DNA of 64,000 bases from Synaphobranchus kaupii (lineage: Eukaryota > Chordata > Actinopteri > Anguilliformes > Synaphobranchidae): contig CM056391.1 in the NCBI GenBank assembly GCA_029718625.1, positions 21,055,218 through 21,119,217 on the forward strand, written 5' to 3'. A model generated the notes under the pieces. It did no database searches and had not been told where the DNA came from. It saw only the letters and a list, made by a program, of their open reading frames with translations. Numbering within the stretch: the stretch's first letter is position 1; each line of letters opens with the position of its first letter. The position numbers were made by a program, and so were the translations under genes. Shown here one piece after another: positions 1 through 13,179 of this stretch.

Positions 1-188
1 AGGAAATGCATGCAACGAGGGGGAAGGAGTGAAAGGCGGAAGTAAGACAAACCAACCAGACGAACAAGACAGGGAAGGACACGCCTAGTCCGCAGCAGCG
101 GGGAAAACACGGACAAAAGGATCCAACATGACACGGAGGGAGAACAGGAAAACACGGAAAACGAACAGGAAGGGAGCGGAACATTACA
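1..188 (-). mobile_element. Partial LTR-like repeat, cut by window edge
   Basis: Read on the minus strand, a sequence beginning TGTAATGTTCCG at 188 and running to the window edge has the same pyrimidine-rich, TGT-starting character as the solo LTR at 24817-26122, which begins TGTCATGTCCCG. Only one boundary is visible and no target duplication can be tested. It is therefore called LTR-like on resemblance only. Confidence 0.35.
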
Positions 189-3100
189 GATAGAGTCCGA
201 TGCCCGATGATGAGCCCTATTTGAGTTTATGTTAATTTGTCCAATTATTTTTGGTGCCCTAAAATGGGGGGACTAAATTGCTACAATTGCTACACAGTTC
301 ACCCGATATGAATGTAAAAACCCTCAAATTAAAGCTGAAAATTGGCACTTTAACCTCATAATCACTGTTACATTTCAAATACAAAGTGCTGGAGAGAGAC
401 AAAACAACAAAAAATGTGTCACTGTCCTAACACTTTTGGAGTGCACTGTAGTTTAGACACTCGGCTGAGTGGTTCAAAATCTCTGAACAATTAGGCAATA
501 AATTCCATTGTCATTTTATCATATTATTTACATCTCCCGTTCAATGGGATCAATTTCATGGGTTAGTGAATGCAAAATATTTTATTCTTTCAGAAAAATC
601 CAAGAAAATAACGTTCTTTTCATCACTCTCCTGGAAAAAGGACTAAATATTATGAATGATATGTATATTCTTGTATGCAATGTTTTGTTGCTTTCTGGAT
701 TTATCAAAGAAATACCCATTTTCTAGTCCTACGTAACAGTCTGGGACAATTATGCATCAAAGCAAAGTAAAAAAAGAAAGAAATAAAACATCCTTTCTTT
801 TGGTTGAGCTCGTTTGGCATATTCCTATTTGGCATTCTTGTCAAAGTGAGACCAGCTGTCTTTTCATGTGTGCCTGCATGAGAGTAACTGTGTGCGAGCG
901 AGAGATATCTAAGGATTTTAGTGTATACGCAGCTTTCACCAAAAAAGCTATGACAGTATAAAAGCTTTGCAGCTCTGGTTTGTTGTCAGTAAACAAGAGT
1001 CAAAGTGCCTGGAATGGCTGTTCCCTGAGGAGTTGCTGAATCTCTCCTCCCTCCTTTTGTGCTTTTCAACGCGTAGCTGATGTATAAGAAGGATCAGCGA
1101 TCACAGCGGACGGCAGGGTCGACTGAACCGTGGGACCGCCCGCCGAAGACGGCGATACCGACAGGCTTATTGTCATGGGACAGCAGGAAATGAGAAACGC
1201 TGCACCTGTCTATCTCCTGAATCCCAGAGATGCTTCATACCCCAGTCAGAACTGCCCCCACATCCCCTCACCCTCCCCCCATTCCTAGCCTTTGCTTCCT
1301 ACTGGCGAACATTTCCCAGCTCATTTCAGTGATGTCAAAATAATCTAATCACAAGCGAGAACAAAGCGCGGCTGCTGCAGTGTAGCGAGGCTCAGAGCAA
1401 AGCTGGGCAGGAGGCATCATGGTTCCATCTGCCCCCAAGCCTAGAAATCCCCAAAGGCCCCAGCTGTTTTTTCCCTTCTATCTCACTCTTTACTTTTCTA
1501 CACTATTGCTTGTTCTGCAAAAAAGGGAAGAAGAAGCCGTAATTCCAGTGTTTTAACTCGACGGCTACCGCAGGTCGATCTCATGTAGCGCTAACATCGC
1601 GGAGCCGTGCTGTGCAGCGCCAGTGACCTTATCTTTCGCTCCAAGGTCTCAGTGAAGTGGGTATTGTTCATTTTTTTAAAAGGCACATCAATGATTGCCC
1701 TCTGGTTGGAAGTGTGTAAAGTTGCTGGCCTGGCATTTAAAACAATGTTTGTTTACCCCCCATCCTCTTTTTTGTGTTATCGTAAGACCAACATGTCGAC
1801 TGCTCCTTGGTCTGTGAAATGAGATGAATGGCACAGATTTTGCCCTATTTATATACCACCATTGTAGTGGCCAATGGTGGGAGAGAGATGGCCTGAAAAG
1901 TGAGTGTGAAAGAAGAGAAATAAGGCGTGGAGCTCATTCTGAACCATCTCAGGTCTCCGATTCTCTCCACCTCAGTACGGCTGCTCAGCTGAATGGTTCA
2001 CTGATATGACTGTGATCTGAGATGCACAAGATAGTACCAGCTGCGAGGGTCTGGTGTGAACAGTGGCTCAGAATACTAATGTCTGTGGTCATCTTTTCTA
2101 TAATTTTTTAAAGCAAAAGGTAAGATTTCCCCTCAAATGCAAGATCGGACATTTTGCTTTTGAATGAGGATTCTAGTAACTTTTCTAGTAAGGTTTATAT
2201 TTTGTCTGGCAGAATGTTTTTGTAAGATCAAACTGAAACACGTTTTTAATTACTTTGGTTTATAGCACAGAGTACCAACACTTGCTTGATGTTTTTACTC
2301 TGTGTTTCTACTCAAAACCTCATTCTGGTTTAAAAATGAATCCAGACACTGGTTGACTCATATTTGTACAAACTGTTTTTGATTTTAGCAATCACGCTAA
2401 GACATGCCCTTTTGGCTAATTTGATAGTATTCCAAGTTTTTCCTCAGGAAAATGTCGTTTTGGTTCCAGTGTACATGCTCCTTCCAGTTTCGTATCTTAT
2501 CTGACTGGGCAATCTGTAACTCTAAGGGGCATATTTTGAGGTTCTGGTTTAGTCCCTAATGGGTTCAATAACTTATGATTGCAAATAATGACCAATTATC
2601 AGTATAAAATATTCAAATGTTTATGCAAAATAAATATTGGTGTTACTATCAGTAGTGTAAGGGATAAAACTAAATGGCATACTTTTCTCATAATTGTAAT
2701 AACTGTGAATGAGTTGGACTTGGGCAATATCACACGAGAGGGAGTGCTGTTATCCTCGGCACAAGATTTCTTGTGCTGCATCATCCTTTACGACTGAATC
2801 ACAGCCGTGCTGATACACAGTATAACAGCATGACCTCAAGTTATAGTTACATGTGATATTGCTTTTACACAATGGTGCAAAATTATTCGACCAGAACTAA
2901 CGGTTATAATATTTAATTTAATTTATGTAATTGAACTGACATCTTAATGTGTATGTTTTACCCTGGTCCAGAGAACATACGCACAAGCCTAAAGCACTAG
3001 CATGACATTATGTTTTTTTTTCCTGTAATATCTTTCCTCCTGTTTCATTTTATCATGCCATCCTCTCATCAGCCATGGGTAACGTTGCCGTATAGTCGAC

Positions 3101-5850
3101 ACGGGCTGAGCTGTCACATAGCTGGTGATAATGCCCCCCCCCCCCCCCGCCCCCCCAACATATATACGCACAACCCAGCCATGATTTGCACACCCTCCCC
3201 TCTCACAGCTCACTATCAGCCAGTATCCATAGCTCCCACATGCACAGATAGGATTACGGAACTAGCATAAGCAATGAAAAGAGCCGCCGTTTCATTAGCT
3301 GCTTGAGTGTTTGCCACCGGCTTATCTCCATGCGGAGTGCCAGGGCTGCACTCTCGCCCAGCTACTCGCTTTTGCCACCTCCGCCACGCATTTACAGTCC
3401 ACCGAAGGGAGCCGTGCTCTTAATCTGGCGTTGGAGAGATAGCGGGGGATTGTTTTTCAGGAGTTTGTCTACACTCTCCCCTCCACCCGTACAATCACAT
3501 GCGCGCAGTTCTTCGGATTTACGGAGGATTTAGACAAGCAGCTAATACATACGGTACACTATTTGAAAAGTGAAAGTGTAACAAAATTTTACATTCTGTT
3601 CTGGAAATATTATAAGTATTAGAGGTGGCCATCATGTAGACATGACTGTATGCAAGTTTCAAGTTAACAAGATATGCACGTTCCAGCACATCATGAACTG
3701 GAAACTCAAGCTATAGTTGTGTTTTCTCTGTTGTCGCTGAAACAATCAATCTTTATTTAAGTGTAAACAAATGCCTTCCAAATGCACCGAACATATACTG
3801 ATTTTGATAGAATGCAAAAATTGCTTGTTACTGCTCTCTTAATCACAGCATTCAGAATTCTAACCATGAAAACCAATGAAAACTGAATAAAACTGTATAT
3901 GCCCTTTGATAATTTAAGTTCATTAAAAACTAATTTTACAGTAGGTATATGAAAAATAAGCTGTACACTTAATGACTACAATCACTGCCAGGCCTAAAGG
4001 TATTATTCTCTTCATAAGTATCACAACAATTAAAAAAATAAAATAGACTAGCAATGCTGTCTAGGCACAGTCACAAGTTATGTGTCTTTTATGTTTTTTT
4101 AAATTTTATTATTAAAGGGTTTCCTTGTCACCGCAGGCATAATTCTATTCACATGACAAACAGCATACAGTAGGAACAATGACGAGTGCTCACCCTGTGA
4201 GTGGTTGGCAGCGATGGTCTCATATTGTCATTTGCCCCGAAGTACTACAGCTTTCTCTAATATGGCTTGAGAAGATTCTGTTTCTTAATCTTCTTATTAT
4301 GCTCAGAATCGTCAGTGCTGGTTGCTGGCTCAGGCGTGCACAACTGCAACGTCTATTGTGTTTTAATTCTTTATTGTTAAACCTCAGTGATGGTGGAGGT
4401 GTCAGAACTTGAAAAGCTGTTGCCGTCACCATTATTCATCCCACCTTATCCTCTGCACCCTGCCATTTCTCATCATGGCCAAGATCTGCTGACAAGGCTT
4501 GTTAGACTGCCTGACTTCCTGTTGAACTACAGTATAGAGGCTGGCTGTTAGAGTCACTGTTCATCATGTAGGTGTTGACGAGCCTGTCCATCAAAGCCTA
4601 CAGTAAGTATGACTGCTACCTGACAAACTGGGACCTCCCCCTCCAGCACTCTCCCTACGCAGTTGGAACAACAGTTCATATTTCAAATGTTGTTGTTCTG
4701 CCTTCTTTCTATTGGGGGAGATAAAGACGGAACATGTTATTTCAGCTCAACCTTTTAATATGAAAAAGAAATCACCTCGCAGGGCCAGTAAGAACATGCA
4801 TTGTTTATTCTCAACAAGCTGCCTACCTCACCCTGACAGAGTCTATGCAGATGAAGCGGGTTAATGTGTCTATGTAACACTAGTTAACACTGTAATTCTG
4901 AAGATGTTTTCGCCATTGCCTGACCAAATCGTTTTTCCCGATGATCCCAAGGCCTTTTTGAAGTATAGTATTGTAATGGCAAGAGAGCAGCTGCCTTCAG
5001 GGCTTGTGTTGTGAGTGTGCGATGTAAATTAATATTGTTACTGGTAATGTTACTGGAACTGAGTGTAAAGCGTATTAATTTTATATCCATTTAATTTGGT
5101 TGCGCCGCACGTCTTGATACGTCCCTATATACACACTGTAAAATGTTGTCGTGCGGTATGCAATATTCATGAACACTGAATTTTCCGAGATAATACCAGA
5201 CCTGCTTGCATTGTGACGCGCTTTATTTTCCATCTCCTTGTATGCTTTGGAGATGGACTAGTGACAATGTGGCCTTCCTGTCATTGTCTCATTGTTTGCA
5301 AACGGAGCAGCTGGCTTGTCACCGGATGCTCTGCTCTCGGTTTGCTTCTCGCCGATCCCCTGTGCTGGCCTGATGGAGATAAATAGGGGAGTTGGCAGAC
5401 GTGCTAATCAAAAAGGTTATTGGATTTTCAGTCATGAAACAGCAATGGAAATATGATAAAGAAATCAAATGTGCACTCTTTTTTTTACAGGCCGTCATCT
5501 GACTCCTTGCCATCTGGGGCTGAATACGATCCAGTAATTGTAATGTTGGCATGGATCTGAATGGAAAGGAAAGGTAAAACTGTGCTCCTAGAGCAGGTAC
5601 AATGAACTAATAATAACATAAAATAATGAAACTGTTGCATTTAATTTATCATTCTGAAAAGGAATGTTTTTTTTTCTTTTTTTTCTATATTTTACCCTGC
5701 TTATTTGAAAGCAATCCTCAAATCTAAAATACTTTTCATACATGAAAAGGCTTAAACCCCTGTGTACATTTGTATGCATCTCACTGAATGAGTCATACTG
5801 TTACAATTCAAATCCCAGGCTGCCTGAATGATAAATGAAAATATAAGACT
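189..5850. other. Non-coding, no gene recognised
   Basis: AT-rich sequence with many stops in all frames. The open frames present are under 100 codons, lack any family motif and overlap one another on both strands. A poly-C tract at 3134-3156 is the only simple repeat of note. I see no exon with credible splice sites. Confidence 0.6.
3134..3156 (+). repeat. Poly-C tract
   Basis: A run of cytosines broken by one G. It sits inside an open frame at 3010-3270, and that frame is probably an artefact of the tract. Confidence 0.9.
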
Positions 5851-5924
5851 GTGTGTGCATGCGTGCGTGCGTGCATGTGCGTGTGCATGTGCGTGTTTGT
5901 GTGTGTGTGTTTGGGGTGGGGGTG
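5851..5924 (+). repeat. (TG)n / (TGCG)n compound microsatellite
   Basis: Alternating GTGT, GCATGCGTGC and GTGCATGTGC units end in a G-rich run, GGGGTGGGGG. The alternating purine-pyrimidine pattern is Z-DNA prone. Confidence 0.9.
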
Positions 5925-7954
5925 TACGTGAAATGGAAGACTGAAAAAAATATAGGACTTGTCTAACGTTTCACCTGCGTGCAGTCAGTTGTGCCACACA
6001 ATTGTGCTGTAGACTCAAGAATGGCATTATCGTGTTAGAGATCGAATGGCAGACTGCTGCTTTAAACGCCAGTGGCAGAGTCTCTGGAAAGATAACACAT
6101 GCTCCTGCTGACAGCTGTCGACACTGGCACCCCGCCCCAGAGCACAAAACAGGATTTTCACACCGCAGCACAGGAATCGGCTCTATCTGCTTCGCTGCAG
6201 AGGAGGAATGCTGTCCCTTTTTCCCGGCCTATGTCAGTTAAAGCCGCGGCGTTTATCAGGAAAGGGGTATTCTCCGGGGCGCTGTTCCCCTGAGGCACAC
6301 GAGCCGGCCGAGGCTCCCGGCCCAGCAACGTGTCTCACTCTCCCTTCAGGTTTTTACATGTGACAGCAACCTTCTCCTCCCCACACTTAAGAGCAAATCT
6401 ACTCTCCTCCCCAGAGAGGCCCCGATAAAGGCCTTAAAACACGACAGTCCTCGGATGGCCCGACGCTTTCCCTGACTGAGGACTTATGACTGCATTGTGA
6501 AATATGTAAAATGCCCTGGATGCATCTCCGGGATGCCAAAAGTGGTCGGAGGATTTTATAGCCCTGGGGTGCAGACGTGAGTGAAGGAAATAGAGCTTCT
6601 ATCCAAAGAGGGAGGCGATCCGGTAAAGTATCCGCCGACAGCTGGGCGTGGTCAGAGCCCATGGTGAGATCATTTAGCATGCTTGATAGAGCTGTCTCTC
6701 GCCGTGATTGATTCTGGAGCTCTAGGGTTGGAGGAGCACCTGTTTATGGTGTATCCCAGCAGTCTCTCACCCCTCACGATGCCATACCTTCATCACCACG
6801 CGCCACACTTCACAAAACCTGCACGATTTCTTGTGCATTTTCAAATGATGTGCTTGCTTAGGGTGTATACCTACTTTTGGTCGAATACACACGTATATGG
6901 AAAACAGTTACACTTTACATGCCACTGAAACTCTGGCAGATCCTTGGGTAACATGTGACATAACAGATAATCATATATGCGTGAATCTTAGTAAAGATTT
7001 ATTTAAATGCTCGGGAATCTGAAGGAGCTTTATTCTTCTCAAAAGAGTTAAAGTATTTCAAATACCTATTTGACCTACTGTCGATCTGGGGTGCTTGTAT
7101 TTCCTGGAGGTATCTAATGATGCAAATCTGCTGATTCAGAAGCCAACAACCTTATACCAAATCATTTTTTTTTGGGGGGGTGGGGTAAGAAGAGCTGTCA
7201 TGGTGGCTTGCAACTGTGAGTTTAATCCTGCTCTGCCCCCCCCCTCCATCAGCTCTCAACAGGACTTCTGATGAGGAAATATTAAAAATTGTATTGTATA
7301 GTCCACCCAAAAAAAAAGTGTTCTCCACAGTAGTTCTATAATCAAAGTATGTTCTAATTCTGTTCTGCCCTCTTTGTTTGAGTAGAAAATACCCCAAACA
7401 GGTGCTTAAACAGTAGCAGGGCTGCCCCGGCTCACTGCGCGCATCTGCACTGGGATAACTCAGCCTCTGGTTGTTTTGCAGTGGTGTCTGCCTATAAACT
7501 TGAAACTTGAAGTTATTGCATTGCCATGTTTCATATTCCTGTGTCAAATTCAGAACCCCAAGGAAACAGTATAACATTTCCCAAGCACTTTTAAATGAAT
7601 GGCCCCTGTGTGGTTTCGTACAGAGGAATGCCTGTGGTTGATTCAATATATTCACAATATAAGGGACTAAGAGAGAGGAGGGGGAAATGAACAACGGATA
7701 AAACTATGTACATGATATCACATTCTGCTGCGCATCAGCTATATTAGAACAGACTGCCTCCTTGATCAAAATATTGTAATTGTTTGATGTGTTAAATTAG
7801 GGAGGCCTGCTTTTTGGCAGGGCAGGTGTTGCTTATTTTAGTGCACACATTCTTTCTGTTTTTATCCCGTGGTATTCATACACTAATTACGTTTTGATGA
7901 ATGGCTTGATTTGAAACGCTAATTTGGCTAACTGTCTTGCAAGCATGGCAGAAG
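5925..7954. other. Non-coding, no gene recognised
   Basis: A 180-codon open frame on the minus strand (7152-7694) has no recognisable domain, no splice context and a low-complexity end over G and C runs. I treat it as chance. The stretch 6090-6330 is moderately GC-rich but shows nothing further. Confidence 0.55.
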
Positions 7955-8018
7955 CCCCCCCCCCCCCCCCGCCCCATGCACACACACACAAACACACACA
8001 CACACACACACACACACT
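7955..8018 (+). repeat. Poly-C followed by (CA)n microsatellite
   Basis: About 16 cytosines, then GCCCC, then roughly 20 CA dinucleotides with one interruption. Confidence 0.95.
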
Positions 8019-8940
8019 TCAGCGTGTGATGCTCTGGTAGCAATATGATAGTTCTATTATGTCTTTATGGCAGGTAAGATGTTTGATAATGGCAGCGCCA
8101 GTAAATCACCAATATTTCTGTTCTTTCTTCATTTCAATTCACAAGGTAATTTGTAAAGGACAATCACAAGGTATTACATGACTGCTTTCTTACATGAACC
8201 TTTCATGGTTTTCCATGAAAATATTAAGAGATTTGTCCTTAAAATGTAATAATTTCTCCACCATTTACACGTAGCAGAATTATTTGAAAAAAATATTGTT
8301 TTCTGTCCTTTGAAAAACGCAAATAATATCAGGATTGAATATATACTCGTCTCCCATCTAAAAGACAATTTCAACATCTTATTTTTCCCGGAAGGGTAAT
8401 TTCCTCAGCTCGTGCAACACAAAGAAAATATTTGAGTCTAAAATTCAGTGGATTGGAATGGGAAATGAAAGCAAAGTGTGTAATTATTACAACAAGACGA
8501 CACGTGTTGCTGACAAAAACGACTTCTAATAACATGGTTAGAGAAATAAACCCCAGACCATAGAGTGGAAATGAAGGGAGATGGGCTTGGTTATCATCAT
8601 GGCAAGGAAGTTGAAGGCTGGTTTTGGATGAAATGCTATTCAATAGAAAATCATGTCTGGCAGTTAAAATTGGGAGGGATTTTAAAGGACCATCTTAAAA
8701 TATTCACGGGGCAAAAGGTTAAGGATGCTTTTGTCAGATGACTCTGGATGAAATGTTCTAGTAGCAGTGGAAATGCTGCCTTGCATTACTTTTCACAATA
8801 TCAGCCGAACAAATAAACACAAATGTATACACACATTAAAGAGGTTAAGGGAGCTAAAACAACCAATATAAATGTAAACATTTTATATTTTAATATTGGT
8901 ATTAATTTGAGTAATAAACTGAATTTATTTTCCCCAACAA
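8019..8940. other. Non-coding, no gene recognised
   Basis: AT-rich sequence with no recognised repeat. Short open frames on the minus strand at 8174-8643 carry no family motif. Confidence 0.55.
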
Positions 8941-9150
8941 ATTGATATTATTGACGCTCTGATGAAGGCTTGTTTCAGCCGAAATGCGTTAGCGTTTTGT
9001 GAGGTGTCCATTCAATAAATGGTATAATAGTTTACCGCCTTATTTTTACAATTGTATATGCGACCATTCTCTTTTCATCGAACATATAGTTTCTTTTGGA
9101 TCAGCACTCCTTGTGGAATTACACTAGGTGAAGTGCAACGTTTTGTTAAT
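8941..9150 (+). mobile_element. Penelope-like element tail (candidate)
   Basis: The segment begins with a hammerhead-ribozyme-like fold (8953-8996). An AATAAA lies about 20 bases further on, and a stretch near 9100 contains GGATCAGCACTCC. The minus strand of 63795-64000 shows the same order: GAAATGCGT, then AATAAA, then a GGGACCAGCACCCC-type motif. Penelope-like retroelements are known to carry minimal type-I hammerhead motifs in their terminal repeats, and this order of motifs fits that. No reverse transcriptase or GIY-YIG endonuclease is present, so only a terminal fragment remains. Confidence 0.5.
8953..8996 (+). ncRNA. Hammerhead ribozyme-like motif (type I, minimal stem III)
   Basis: Stem I pairs GACGCT (8953-8958) with AGCGTT (8991-8996), with one G-T wobble. 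The conserved CTGATGA box is at 8959-8965. Stem II pairs GGCT (8967-8970) with AGCC (8977-8980) around a 6-nt loop. GAAA is at 8981-8984, followed by the tetraloop TGCG. T8989 and T8990 take the U16.1 and H17 positions, so the predicted cleavage site is after 8990. All invariant core positions of the hammerhead consensus (CUGANGA, GAAA, UH) are present. One extra A (8966) precedes stem II, and the same A occurs in the copy at 63961-63999. Self-cleavage is inferred, not shown. Confidence 0.65.
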
Positions 9151-12100
9151 CTTCTAATATTATTGATGGTTCCGTTTAATTACTTAATGAATTAGTTTAA
9201 TAATATTTTGTTGAATAAAAATGTAACTTTCTGTTGCTTTAACATATTGTATTCATTTTATTTATTTAACAAGTAAATATAAATGTAATATTTTAATATG
9301 CATCAGTCTATGCTGGACATTCATTAGCCAGTTGGCAAAAGCATTCTGGTAAATGGAACATCTGAAGTTCAAGGAGAGGGGCATTGCTATACCATAATCT
9401 TGGGGTTGCCATCAATCTAAATTTGTATTTATACAGGGAGTCTTGCTTGCCTTACTTTTCTGAAACTAAAATCCACTGAATTTGTAATCAAGTTTGTATG
9501 GCCTTATCCTATCCTACCTTATGCTATCAGTTGGGAAATGGTTACCATATGTTGCAAAGTGATTACTAGTTGGACTCAGCTTGGAAAAAGGGGCCATGAT
9601 GCTAAAAATGCACTTATTATACATCCCCACGCAGTTCTGTGATATATTCATATGATTATACAGGCGAGACATTCAAAGGAAAAGTCACATTCAATAGCAA
9701 GAAAATTCCACAAATTTACAAAACCATGATGCATATACAAAGATGACTTTCACTGGTGCAATTTATACTTCTGGAGCAATGGTAACTGATTCATATTCCC
9801 TGTTATTATAATATTAAGAAAACAATACGTATTGTTATGTTATTATTGCTCTTTAAAGTGTGTATTTGCAAGTATCTATTTTAAATTGCAATACATTAAT
9901 AATACAGTATGAAAGTGCATAATATGCAATATTGTGTGACAGTTGGGATGCTTAATACATTATGTCTAATTATAAACAAATTGTGATGTTGGTAATTGTT
10001 CAGTTCAGTTAAATTCAATTTAATTTGCATAAGCTTCAGGTCAGTATCCATTTTGCATTGTAAAATATTTATAAAGAATTATTCCTGCATTATTGTATGC
10101 TTTTGATGCACTCGTGATTCTTCCCCAGCTGGCAAGAATAGGCAAACACTCAGTGTTTGTACCTGTCAGCTGATATAAAACATAACAAAAATAAATAGAA
10201 ATGATATCCCGGAGGAGACAAATTGAGTGTATGGTTTCAAAGCCATTAGGCAGACCGCTTCAGACTTTTAATTGTTCATTTAAGCAATCTCTGTAATAGC
10301 ACTCTTAACTCATGCATCCTAAAAAGGCAAAATAGAAGCAGCTTACTGGAGAAGGCAGAGTAGCGGCAGCCGGCAGGTGTAAACATTGCATTTTGCAAGG
10401 GCGTCATGAAAAGAACGGCCCATTTGCACAACCCAGCTGCTGGTGTTACATCTTCATATTTTCACGTAAATAAAAAAATAAATTGCGCTCTATGCCGGCT
10501 TTTCTGTTTCTATGCAATTAACAAAATGTAACCACCTTTTCATTGTGGCATAGAGGGTGAGGCAGCACCTCGTCCTGGCTCAGTAAAAGCTTCCAATTTG
10601 CAATATCGTTGTGTAATTTCCTACCAGACCATCTGCAATTACCACCAGCGCACTTTTTTGGCTTCAGTTTCACTGTATTATTGTTTTGTTTACCCTTTTT
10701 TAGCGTCACGCAAACGTGCATCAAGTCAAAGATGACTTGGTTTTCATCAGTGTGTCTTCCACTCAATAACAATAAGCAATGATTTTCAGCAAATTAGTCA
10801 GGAATGGTTCAGTCGTATCAGTACTTATGCCCTTTTTAGGGAAGTGTTTTACGGCTGACTTTTTCAAGCCCAAAATCCCTTAACATAGTCATAATTGCCT
10901 GGGATTGTACATTGCAATCCCACTGTTGCACATCAGAATATTATTGGCATGTACTGTAATTGGTAAGATAGACATTTTATCTGAGAAATCCTTGTCCAAT
11001 CAATGTATTGGGGTTGTTTACATGACTGTTGCTGTACAAACTTTGGAAAGAGAACACACAGCTTCTATGCACTTAAAATGGCTTGAATCAATTTTATCTG
11101 CACCTGCTTGAAAAATCCAGCACCTGCTTGAAAAAGCCAGTTACTGTACAGTTATCGAACAGTTATCAAATGTTTGTTTGATCACTAAATGTCCTTTTTG
11201 GAGTTTTGTCTAATCTAAGCACTCTGCAGAATTCCTCTGCTTTCATCAGTAGATTCATTTCAGATGTTACTTCAGAGTTGCTCTGTGGATGGAGGATAAT
11301 TACTCACATAGTGACAGGGCCACACGTGGCCTTGGCCTGACCTCACTGGCATTCTGTATGCCACTATCCCTGAAGACGGCTTAATCCTACCATCTGAAAC
11401 AAGGGGTCACAGTGATTGGGCTAAACACGTCTCCAGGTCTGCCAGATGTCTGCCGGCCTCCTGCCAAGTCCTGGAGAAAAAGGAGGACTGAACTGCCTCT
11501 GAGCACTTTGAAATTCACAATCAATACCATTGTTCAGTGCGGCTTAATTTTTAGCCAGGTATAGCATGTCTGACCTGACCCTGGGGTGAGATTTCAGTTT
11601 TGACCTTGTCCCTGGCAGAGGTGGATAGGTTAGTCCCTGCAGACATATCCTGATCAACAAACGTGGATTGTTAATTATTTTTGTTGTGCCCTTCAAATTC
11701 TTAAAAATTATTATTTTTTTTTTTAGTCCTTGGTGGTTTCAAAACAAAATTTCCAAAATAGTGAATGTCAGCAATGGCACCGGTCTGAAAGTAGATGGAA
11801 TCAATTAAACGCACAACTCACTTCAGGGAAATGCAGGCCCTCTCCTTGCTTCACGTCAGTAGAGATTGATCATTGCCATTAATCTCAACAGGACAGGCCA
11901 TTCCTATTGGGAATTACATTACACCCCCCTCCCACCCTCATTTCACTTTTATTTGAGCGGCTTCCATGGTGGCTGTTGATGCGGCACCTGATGAGTTTTC
12001 ATAATCATTACTGCTGATTCTTCATCGTGATTGGATGATTTTGATTACTTCAAAGAAGAGTGGCATAGAACTTTATATTCTGCTTAATTATATTGATGCT

Positions 12101-12358
12101 GGCACATCAGCTGGCTAGTCAGTCGTTCATTGCAGATATTACTTTTTCAGACGTTACTGGCAGTAATGTACAGTTGTTGTTTGTGTATGTGAATATTTTA
12201 AAATCTTGTGTAATATACTATATTATACTCAAAGGGGCAAAATCACATGGATTATGGAAATGGAAGGTAAACTTGGCATCAATAATTATTTGTTCATAAT
12301 ATGTACTCTTCACACTCTTGCGTGTTTGTATGTGTGAGTTCATGCTAGTACTAGTTTA
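9151..12358. other. Non-coding; one short tandem duplication
   Basis: AT-rich DNA without recognised repeats or coding signal. A 20-bp direct duplication with one mismatch (CACCTGCTTGAAAAATCCAG and its copy) lies at 11101-11140. Confidence 0.55.
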
Positions 12359-12381
12359 TGTGTGTGTGTGTGTGTGTGTGT
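12359..12381 (+). repeat. (TG)n microsatellite
   Basis: About 11 perfect TG dinucleotides. Confidence 0.95.
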
Positions 12382-13078
12382 CGGCATCTTTAGGCATTGG
12401 TATATGATATATTATATTTGCAATAAATAAATGTACACCCAGGATTTGACTATTATGAGGAGAAGGGGCAATCATACATATTAAATGTATGTTATACTGT
12501 GTACTTATGTATATTTTGTACGATTATAGTGATATATAAAGGGCATTGGCCATACTAGCTGCATGTGTATGGATGCATGCAGGTACTTCTTGCATTTATG
12601 TTATAAATTTATAAGAACATGCATAAGCATAACTGGACACATCTTCTTTTCTTCTGTCATTTATTTATTTATCAAATTATACCTTTTCCCACTTTTGATA
12701 TCTTCTACCTTATTGTCTTCTTTAAACTTGATTTATTTGTTCTATCTGTTTTTTCTCCTTAAACTTGATGTATGTTACTTGATTCACTTATATTTCTCTG
12801 TATTTTGTTTTTCTCCAGTACATGAGAACATACTGGAGAGGTATGCATAGGGAACCCATGCACTGTTGTTTTATCCTATACTTCACCGACCATTTGTATT
12901 AAGTCTACAATATGTCTTTTTCTGTGTGTTCATTGTATGTACATTGCATTGTGTGTCTGTATGTCTTTTTAATTGAAAAATATAATAAAACAAAAATGTG
13001 CACATGTGTGTTGGCTTGTCCTCCAGTCAATATTGTCTTTTTAGGTCAAGGTCAGTACAAGGAAGTGATTTGCCTCAT
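12382..13078. other. Non-coding, T-rich
   Basis: T-rich sequence. The 95-codon hydrophobic open frame at 12563-12850 follows from T-richness and has no family motif. Confidence 0.5.
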
Positions 13079-13179
13079 GCACGCACACATACATGCACGC
13101 ACACACACATACAGGCACGCACGCACACATACATGCACGCACACATACAGGCACGCACACATACAGGCCCACACATGTG
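13079..13179 (+). repeat. ACAC/ATAC/GCAC minisatellite
   Basis: Irregular repeats built from GCACGCACACATACATGC and GCACGCACACATACAGGC units, period about 18-22 bp. They produce His/Thr-rich or Cys/Val-rich artefact frames on both strands. Confidence 0.9.

Noticed and set aside
7152..7694. 180-codon minus-strand gene
   Set aside because: No domain, no splice context, and the ends lie in poly-G/poly-C and A-runs.
12563..12850. Hydrophobic 95-codon membrane protein
   Set aside because: T-rich DNA gives Leu/Phe/Tyr runs, with no other coding evidence.
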